Shown one piece after another: positions 1-4,906 of a DNA stretch of 7,266 nt. This DNA comes from an uncultured Bacilli bacterium. GTDB taxonomy: Bacteria > Bacillota_I > Bacilli_A > RF39 > UBA660. Below the pieces are notes generated by a model, which made no database searches, was not told the DNA's origin, and worked only from the letters and a program-made list of their open reading frames with translations. Both the position numbers and the translations under genes were made by a program. The first letter of the stretch is position 1, and each line of letters starts with the position of its first letter. The stretch is taken from positions 1-7,266 of the forward strand of contig CANQOE010000060.1 of assembly GCA_947625315.1 (NCBI GenBank), in the 5' to 3' direction.

Positions 1-134
1 TATTTTTTTATAACTCTAAAAGGGCAAAGGGGGTAACTCTGCCCTTCTTTTCTTATGGGGGCAGTAGTTTACTTGTAAGTATGGCTAGTGTAGGTATTAT
101 TTTAAATGTTTCGAAAAATAACAAAATAAATTAA
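1..134 (+). CDS. ftsW: FtsW/RodA-family (SEDS) protein, C-terminal end only
   Basis: The reading frame enters from the left edge (first full codon at 3) and stops at TAA 132-134, giving 43 residues. Residues 10-24 read GVTLPFFSYGGSSLL, the signature loop just before the last membrane helix of SEDS proteins, followed by a hydrophobic helix (VSMASVGIILNV) and a short basic tail (SKNNKIN), as at an FtsW C-terminus. SEDS proteins are membrane glycosyltransferases that polymerise lipid II; FtsW acts with a class B PBP at the division septum. FtsW is preferred over RodA because murC lies nearby and the motif is FtsW-like, but RodA cannot be excluded from this fragment. Residues 1-8 (FFYNSKRA) are polar and basic where the family normally has a hydrophobic segment ending in a proline; this may be divergence, a frameshift or a sequence-edge error. 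Confidence 0.8.
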   Translation, partial: FFYNSKRAKGVTLPFFSYGGSSLLVSMASVGIILNVSKNNKIN

Positions 135-159
135 CATCTAACTTATAAAGAAAGCAAAG

Positions 160-190
160 ATTTTTTGATCGCAATTTGCGACTAAAAAAT
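160..190. other. Imperfect palindrome between convergent genes
   Basis: Arms 160-172 and 178-190 pair: TCGC (169-172) with GCGA (178-181) around an AATTT loop, one A.C mismatch, one G.T pair, then six T with six A and a closing A-T pair. It lies in the 67-bp gap between the stops of the ftsW-like gene and rlmCD, where a bidirectional terminator is expected. However, the T-run is in the 5' arm and the A-run in the 3' arm on both strands, so no U-tract follows the hairpin in either transcript. It is therefore not a textbook intrinsic terminator. It could still act as an RNA 3'-end stabiliser, an atypical terminator or a protein-binding palindrome. Confidence 0.5.
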
Positions 191-201
191 AATATTGAAA
201 C

Positions 202-1413
202 TCAATTAATACTTTCTAAAAAGCAAAAGCTTTCTAAATGATAACTGCAGCTAAACATGTCTAAAATTTTGTATTCTTTTAGAGTATATTTATTTTCTAA
301 TAATTTTAAATCTCGGATTAACGTATTAATATCACAGGATACATAAATAATATTTTTAAAATTATTTTTTAAAATATAATCTATAGTTTTTTTAGATAAA
401 CCAGCTCTAGGAGGGTCGACAATTAAAGTGTCAACATCTAGCTTTAGTTTAGAAAGTTTTTGAGAAACATCACCTAAAAAAAATTCAATATTATTTTTAT
501 TATTTAATTTAGCATTTTCTAAAGCATTTAATACAGCATTGGGAACTATTTCCATTCCATAAACTTTTTGAGCTTTTAAAGAAGCAATAATGCTTAAAGT
601 TCCAACGCCACAATATAAATCTAAAACTTTGTTATTTTCTTTAATATGACTTAAAATAAGAGAAAACAATTCTATGGTAATATAGGGATTCACTTGGAAA
701 AAAGCATCATAACTAATTTTAAATAAATGATTAAATAAACGTTCATAATAAAAATCTTGACCATAGACTAATTTATTATTATAAACAATACCAATTAATT
801 TAACTTTCTTTTTTAGTTCTGATATATTAATATTTAATTTATCTTGACTATTAATAATAAGAAGAATTTCTTGATTTTGGTTAACTCTTATGGTTAATTC
901 CCCATTAGTAATATTTAATGATTGATAATTTTGAATAACTTCATTAATTGTTTGATTAGCAATTAAACAAGCGTTAATGGCAATTAAATTATGCGTTTCT
1001 TCTTCATAAAAGCCAATTTTATTATCTTTTATTTTTAAACTTAATTTATGACGATAATTAAAGTTTTGAGGATTCTTAATAACTTCTATATCTTTATTAT
1101 AATTAATTTTATTTTTAAGAAATAATTCTTTAACTTTATTTAATTTATAATTTAGAGTATCAGCATATTTTAAGTTTAGTAATTGACAACCCCCACATAA
1201 ATCAAAAAAAGGACATGGGCTAGGAATTCTTTCTTTACTTTTTTGGTGATATTTTAATACTTCCCCAATATTATATTTTGAATAAGTTTTGGTGATTTTA
1301 ATATCCACTACGTCATTTGGTAAAGCATTTTTAACGAAGGTTACTTTATTATCTAAATGAGCTATACCTCTTCCATAATGGTCTAAACTTTCAATTAAAA
1401 TATTTTGATACAT
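202..1413 (-). CDS. rlmCD: 23S rRNA (uracil-C5)-methyltransferase, TrmA/RlmCD family
   Basis: This cytosolic SAM-dependent enzyme makes 5-methyluridine in RNA; the Gram-positive family member RlmCD modifies 23S rRNA U747 and U1939. The 403-aa protein has a TRAM-like N-terminal beta domain (about 1-56). A 4Fe-4S cysteine set follows in CPFFDLCGGC (C67, C73, C76), with C149 as the likely fourth ligand. Next come FQVNP (239-243), SAM motif I LDLYCGVGTL (264-273), DPPRAG (333-338), the catalytic nucleophile C360 in YVSCD, and HLE (392-394), whose Glu is the expected general base. All key residues are present. It is somewhat shorter than typical homologues of about 450 aa. The ATG at 1413 is supported by GAGGTG at 1419-1424, five bases upstream. 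It is convergent with the ftsW-like gene and divergent from murC. Bacilli may carry paralogues, so the exact uridine target is inferred. It ends in TGA, showing TGA is a stop here. Confidence 0.92.
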   Translation of the reverse strand: MYQNILIESLDHYGRGIAHLDNKVTFVKNALPNDVVDIKITKTYSKYNIGEVLKYHQKSKERIPSPCPFFDLCGGCQLLNLKYADTLNYKLNKVKELFLKNKINYNKDIEVIKNPQNFNYRHKLSLKIKDNKIGFYEEETHNLIAINACLIANQTINEVIQNYQSLNITNGELTIRVNQNQEILLIINSQDKLNINISELKKKVKLIGIVYNNKLVYGQDFYYERLFNHLFKISYDAFFQVNPYITIELFSLILSHIKENNKVLDLYCGVGTLSIIASLKAQKVYGMEIVPNAVLNALENAKLNNKNNIEFFLGDVSQKLSKLKLDVDTLIVDPPRAGLSKKTIDYILKNNFKNIIYVSCDINTLIRDLKLLENKYTLKEYKILDMFSCSYHLESFCFLESIN

Positions 1414-1418
1414 ATTAG

Positions 1419-1459
1419 CACCTCATAAAAATAGTATAATATTTTTAAAATTTTCGCAA
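1419..1459 (-). promoter_or_regulatory. Promoter and ribosome site of rlmCD
   Basis: On the minus strand, TATACT (1438-1433) is a good -10 box. The best -35 candidate is TTGCGA (1459-1454), at a short 15-bp spacing, so the -35 is doubtful. Transcription would start near 1426, giving a leader of only about 13 nt that just includes the ribosome site GAGGTG (1424-1419). It lies back to back with the murC promoter. Confidence 0.4.
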
Positions 1460-1488
1460 GTATTAATTTAAAAAATTGCTTTTTTAAG

Positions 1489-1534
1489 TAGCCAAATGCC
1501 TAAAAATTAAGTATAATATACATGAAAGAAGGAG
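1489..1534 (+). promoter_or_regulatory. Promoter and ribosome site of murC
   Basis: A perfect -10 box TATAAT lies at 1512-1517. Seventeen bases upstream is TAGCCA (1489-1494), which matches the -35 consensus TTGACA at four of six positions. A ribosome site AGAAGGAG ends at 1534, four bases before the ATG at 1539. An ATG at 1522 is out of frame and upstream of the ribosome site, so it is not the start. This suggests housekeeping-sigma transcription of murC as a separate unit. Confidence 0.6.
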
Positions 1535-1538
1535 TATT

Positions 1539-2918
1539 ATGCTTAAAAATATAAAAGATTATCAACATATTCATTTGATTGGCATTGGAGGAGCTAGTAT
1601 GTACTCTATCGCGGCCATGTTACATAATGATTCTCTTAAAGTAACTGGTAGTGATATCTCTTTAAGTGAAAATGTTCAACATTTACGCGATTTAGGATTA
1701 CAAATAGCTATTGGTCATGATATAAACTTAGTTAAAGATGCTGATTTAGTAGTTTATACCGCGGCGATTAAAGATGATGATGAAGAATTAGTTTATGCAA
1801 AAAATAATAATATTGAAGCTGTAGATAGAGCGGTTTTTTTAGGAGAATATACAAAAAATTATGAAAATTTAATTTGTATAAGTGGTACCCATGGTAAAAG
1901 TACCACTACATCGATGGTAGCTTCCGTTTTTTTAGAAGCTAACTTAAATCCTACAATTAATATTGGAGCTTCTTTAAAAAGAATTAAGGGTAACTATTAC
2001 ATAGGAGATAAAAAATATTTTATTTTAGAAGCTTGTGAATATGTCGATTCTTTTTTACACTTCCACCCTACTAGTGAAATAATTTTAAATATTGATGATG
2101 ACCATTTAGATTATTTTAAAAATATTGATAATATTAAAAAATCTTTTTATAAATATGGCGAATTATTACCTCAAGATGGTTTTATGGTAATTAATGTTGA
2201 TGATAAAAATACTCAAGATTTATTAAATATTAAACGGCCAAAAATTACTTATGCTATTGATAATAAAGAGGCTGATTATCAAGCAAGAAATATAACTTAT
2301 ACTGATTTAGGATTTCCTAATTTTGATGTTTATTATAAAAATGAATTAATAGGCAATTTTACTTTAGGAGTTTTGGGACGCCATAATATTTTAAATGCTT
2401 TAGCTACTATTGCTTTAGCTAGAAATTATAATATTGATAGCAATATTATCCAAAAGGCTTTAGCCAATTTTAGAGGAGTTCATCGACGTTTTGAATATTT
2501 AGGAAAATATCATAAGGCAACATTAATCGATGATTTTGCTCACCACCCAACCGAAATAATGGCAACTTATAACTCAACCAAAAATTTAAAATATCATGAA
2601 TCTTGGGCAATATTTCAAGCCCATACCTATAGTCGAACAGTAGAACATTTAGAAGAATTTGCAAGTATTTTAGCTAAGTTTGACCATGTAATTATATGTG
2701 ATATATATCCCGCGAGAGAAACCAATATTTGGAATGTTAAAGAAAGTGATTTAGTTGATTTAATTAAAAAAGATAATTTACAAGTTTGTCATATTGCTAC
2801 TTATGAAGAAATTGCTAAATATTTAAAAAATAATATTCAAGATAGTGATTTAATTTTAACTATTGGGGCTGGTCCTATTAATAAAGTAGCGGAAATTTTA
2901 CTTAAAGAAGAAAAATAA
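1539..2918 (+). CDS. murC: UDP-N-acetylmuramate--L-alanine ligase MurC
   Basis: MurC is the cytosolic ATP-dependent ligase that adds L-alanine to UDP-MurNAc, the first amino acid of the peptidoglycan stem. The 459 residues have normal length and all three Mur-ligase domains. The N-terminal Rossmann domain starts HLIGIGGAS (12-20). The central ATPase has the P-loop GTHGKSTTT (116-124, Lys120), EACEYVDSFL (164-173) and NIDDDHLDYF (184-193). The C-terminal domain contains LGRHNILNA (279-287), HRRFEYLG (315-322), DDFAHHPTEI (331-340), HTYSRT (362-367), DIYPARE (388-394) and TIGAGPI (441-447). The P-loop has Ser121 where most MurCs have Thr, a conservative change. The catalytic His/Asp/Glu/Lys motifs are intact, so the enzyme should be active. 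EACEY and DDDHLDYF are clostridial/Bacilli-type variants. It is separated from the ftsW-like gene by the oppositely oriented rlmCD, so the usual wall-gene cluster is broken up here. Confidence 0.97.
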   Translation: MLKNIKDYQHIHLIGIGGASMYSIAAMLHNDSLKVTGSDISLSENVQHLRDLGLQIAIGHDINLVKDADLVVYTAAIKDDDEELVYAKNNNIEAVDRAVFLGEYTKNYENLICISGTHGKSTTTSMVASVFLEANLNPTINIGASLKRIKGNYYIGDKKYFILEACEYVDSFLHFHPTSEIILNIDDDHLDYFKNIDNIKKSFYKYGELLPQDGFMVINVDDKNTQDLLNIKRPKITYAIDNKEADYQARNITYTDLGFPNFDVYYKNELIGNFTLGVLGRHNILNALATIALARNYNIDSNIIQKALANFRGVHRRFEYLGKYHKATLIDDFAHHPTEIMATYNSTKNLKYHESWAIFQAHTYSRTVEHLEEFASILAKFDHVIICDIYPARETNIWNVKESDLVDLIKKDNLQVCHIATYEEIAKYLKNNIQDSDLILTIGAGPINKVAEILLKEEK

Positions 2919-2948
2919 AAAAGCATCACACTTGCTTTTTTATTTTTG
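2917..2948. terminator. Bidirectional intrinsic terminator
   Basis: A 9-bp stem AAAAAAGCA (2917-2925) / TGCTTTTTT (2933-2941) closes a 7-nt loop. On the plus strand it is followed by a further T-run to 2947, ending murC. On the minus strand the same hairpin is followed by TTTTTTATTTTT, ending the 400-aa gene. The stem overlaps the last bases of both stop codons (murC TAA 2916-2918; minus-strand TAA 2942-2940). The stem is mostly A-T, so its strength depends on the three central GCA/TGC pairs. Confidence 0.75.
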
Positions 2949-4142
2949 TAATTTTCTTACAAATGGGCGATTATTTAAAAAATTATCATAATTTTCATAA
3001 TAAAATTTTTGAGTATCGATAGCCCATCGTTCAATTTGAGAATTATAAATTGCTTCATTGTTGGCACTTTTTGAAAATGTTCTTTTATATCTTATATCCC
3101 AACTATCTATGGAATTAGATGCAAATTCAAAATATATATTTTTATTAATCAAAACGTTTAATATTAAAATATTATCTATTAGTTTATTAGGATTAGAAAT
3201 AATTATATTATTTTCAGATAAAAATTTAATAAATCTTGGTAAATCATTTTTTAAAAGTTCCATTTGTTTTTCTTGGTTTTTAATTTGTTTTTTATAATAA
3301 GAAGCAATTTTTAGATAAGAATAATTGTTTTTCAAATAATCATATATTATCATATTTTTTAAAAATACTTTGTTTTCATTTAAACTTAAAAGATTGGCAT
3401 TTACTAATTCATCAAAATATGGTTTTAAATCCCCAAAAGTATAATTTGTTTTAAAATCTTTATTATATTCTTTAATAACATCTTCTTTTTCACAAATACT
3501 TAAGCATTTTTTATAAGCTGATAATCCTGGCTGACCAGGAGATGATACAATATCTTTATAATAGGTTAATCTATTATTTAATAAAACTAAAAGAGCTAAT
3601 TTTAAATTTTCTAATATATTATTACTTAATTCTTTATTAGGTATATAATTATTTATAAAGCGAAAAAATTCATTAATATTTAAATCTAATTGATTAAAGT
3701 CATTATTATCTAAAGAATATAAATATTCAACCTTATTAATATAATGAAACAAAAAATATGGAAGCTTTCTAGAAAAACATCCTAATATTTCTATTTTTTC
3801 ATTAAGAATACTATATACATCATTTATATTTTCTGCACCATATTTAGAAATTAACAACTTTTCTAATTTATCAACATAATAATTTAAAATTAAACCCTCA
3901 TCAAATAATACTTCGACAAAACAAACGTCAGGAAAATTAGCTATATCAATTGTTTCCAAAAAATTATCAATGCTTAAAAAATTTGGTTTTAAACATCCTA
4001 ATATTTCTGCTAATATTAAATCTTCAGTATTTATAAAAACATAATACCTTTTTTTGTTTAAGCTTTGAAAAAAAGTTACAATTTTAGGATAATAAGAATT
4101 AGTTAAAATAATTTCTAAATTTTGTTTATTATCTAAAGTCAT
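2940..4142 (-). CDS. Hypothetical protein, 400 aa, Asn/Lys/Ile-rich
   Basis: I do not recognise a family. The ATG at 4142 is chosen because GGAGGT (4155-4150) stands seven bases upstream; a TTG at 4160 would add six codons but overlaps that ribosome site, so it is not the start. The protein looks cytosolic and mostly helical, with no signal peptide and no convincing membrane segment. Residues 1-125 look alpha/beta. A compact motif SSPGQPGLSAYKKC (200-213) is unusual in such a low-complexity composition and may be a conserved loop. Residues 235-263 (TFGDLKPYFDELVNANLLSLNENKVFLKN) have a winged-helix-like look, which is only a guess. Residues 281-300 are highly charged and helical. Only two Trp occur, both near the C-terminus (348, 373). 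The gene is extremely AT-rich (bases 3661-3720 have 9 G/C of 60). It lies 54 nt downstream of the sigma gene and has its own probable promoter. Confidence 0.8.
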   Translation of the reverse strand: MTLDNKQNLEIILTNSYYPKIVTFFQSLNKKRYYVFINTEDLILAEILGCLKPNFLSIDNFLETIDIANFPDVCFVEVLFDEGLILNYYVDKLEKLLISKYGAENINDVYSILNEKIEILGCFSRKLPYFLFHYINKVEYLYSLDNNDFNQLDLNINEFFRFINNYIPNKELSNNILENLKLALLVLLNNRLTYYKDIVSSPGQPGLSAYKKCLSICEKEDVIKEYNKDFKTNYTFGDLKPYFDELVNANLLSLNENKVFLKNMIIYDYLKNNYSYLKIASYYKKQIKNQEKQMELLKNDLPRFIKFLSENNIIISNPNKLIDNILILNVLINKNIYFEFASNSIDSWDIRYKRTFSKSANNEAIYNSQIERWAIDTQKFYYENYDNFLNNRPFVRKLQK

Positions 4143-4149
4143 TTTATAT

Positions 4150-4170
4150 ACCTCCAACAAAAAAATTATA
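4150..4170 (-). promoter_or_regulatory. Extended -10 promoter and ribosome site of the 400-aa gene
   Basis: On the minus strand TGTTATAAT (4173-4165) is a perfect -10 TATAAT preceded by the TGn extension. No credible -35 box stands 17 bp upstream, which an extended -10 can compensate for. A strong ribosome site GGAGGT follows at 4155-4150. The promoter lies just after the sigma gene's stop, so the 400-aa gene can be transcribed alone or by readthrough from sigma. No terminator hairpin is seen between the two genes. Confidence 0.5.
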
Positions 4171-4196
4171 ACACTTTAAAAATTTTTATATTTCTT

Positions 4197-4883
4197 TTAT
4201 TCTAGTTTTTTACTTAATTTTAGTTCAGCAGTTATTCCTTGGCTTTTTAATTTTTGAGCTAAATAAGTTAATTCTTTTTTAATTATCAAAGATACATAAG
4301 CTATGGTAATGTGAAACTTATTGGCAATTTCTTGTTGACTATATTCTCGATCATAAAAACCAAAGTATAATTTTATTATTTCTTTCTTCTTATTTGGTAA
4401 TTCTTCAACTAATTGACGAATAATTTTATTAGTTTCTTTTCTTTCATAATCTTTTACAATATCAATATTTTCAGCGACTAATGTTCCTTCAAGAGTTATA
4501 TTTTTACCATTATTATCTTTATAAACTGGATTATAAAGGCTTTGAATTGGGAAATTTTTATTTTCTTTTCTTAAATATATTATTATTTCATTATCAATAC
4601 AACGGACAGCATAAGTAGAAAATTTTTTATTTTTCGAAATATCAAAACGCAATATACTTTTATATAAACCCATTAAACCTAAAGAAATTAATTCACTTAA
4701 ATCATGATAATAGCTATATTTTTTTAAAACCTCATTATAAACTAAACGCATCTTATGTTCAAAAATAATACTGCAAGCAGAGGTATCCCCTGCTTGCAAT
4801 CTTTCAAAATAAGAAATTAATTCAGTTTCTTTTAAAGGTTTAGGAAGCAAAGCTCTTTCAACAAAAATATCTTTATATTCCAT
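4197..4883 (-). CDS. RNA polymerase sigma factor, SigE/SigK-like
   Basis: This is a sigma-70-family factor (228 aa) that would direct RNA polymerase to an alternative promoter set. LPKPLKETEL..YFERLQAGD (13-33) matches the N-terminus of sporulation sigmas. Region 2 covers about 40-110: 2.2 with DLSELISLGLMGLYKSILRFD (61-81) and 2.3/2.4 with FSTYAVRCIDNEIIIYLR (88-105), close to the ATYAARCIENEILMHLR type of SigE/SigK. The linker IQSLYNPVYKDNNGKNITL (113-131) matches their SL.DPIG.DKEGNEI.L element. Region 4 (about 155-212) holds ELPNKKKEIIKLYFG and the HTH YSQQEIANKF..TIAYVSLIIKKEL. The helix that normally reads SRSYVSRIEKRAL has lost its arginines, so -35 contacts may differ. No long pro-sequence is visible. 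The ATG at 4883 is the only usable in-frame start. It begins 23 nt after the surface-protein gene with no obvious promoter or terminator, so co-transcription is likely. Its regulon is unknown. Confidence 0.9.
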   Translation of the reverse strand: MEYKDIFVERALLPKPLKETELISYFERLQAGDTSACSIIFEHKMRLVYNEVLKKYSYYHDLSELISLGLMGLYKSILRFDISKNKKFSTYAVRCIDNEIIIYLRKENKNFPIQSLYNPVYKDNNGKNITLEGTLVAENIDIVKDYERKETNKIIRQLVEELPNKKKEIIKLYFGFYDREYSQQEIANKFHITIAYVSLIIKKELTYLAQKLKSQGITAELKLSKKLE

Positions 4884-4888
4884 ATTTA

Positions 4889-4896
4889 CATCTACT
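4889..4896 (-). promoter_or_regulatory. Weak ribosome site of the sigma gene
   Basis: AGTAGATG, five bases before the ATG at 4883, matches AGGAGGTG at six of eight positions. It is clearly weaker than the GGAGG-type sites before murC, rlmCD and the 400-aa gene. This suggests modest translation, perhaps aided by ribosomes finishing the surface-protein gene 23 nt upstream. Confidence 0.4.
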
Positions 4897-4906
4897 TTAT
4901 GAAAAA

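Noticed and set aside
218..235. Small AAAGC/GCTTT hairpin at the 3' end of rlmCD
   Set aside because: Only five base pairs, mostly A-T, and located inside the coding sequence before the stop; too weak to call a terminator.
2470..2664. 64-codon frame on the minus strand
   Set aside because: It lies fully inside murC, antisense to conserved motifs (HRRFEY, DDFAHHPTE), has no ribosome site and no recognisable product.
3058..3297. 79-codon hydrophobic frame on the plus strand
   Set aside because: It is antisense within the 400-aa gene; the Leu/Ile/Phe richness simply mirrors the Lys/Asn/Asp-rich codons of the real strand, and there is no ribosome site.
4893..4901. CATAAAGTA on the minus strand, matching the SigK-type -10 pattern CATANNNTA before the sigma gene
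   Set aside because: Transcription would start only about 3 nt before the ATG and would exclude the ribosome site. Such a short degenerate match is expected by chance in this AT-rich DNA.
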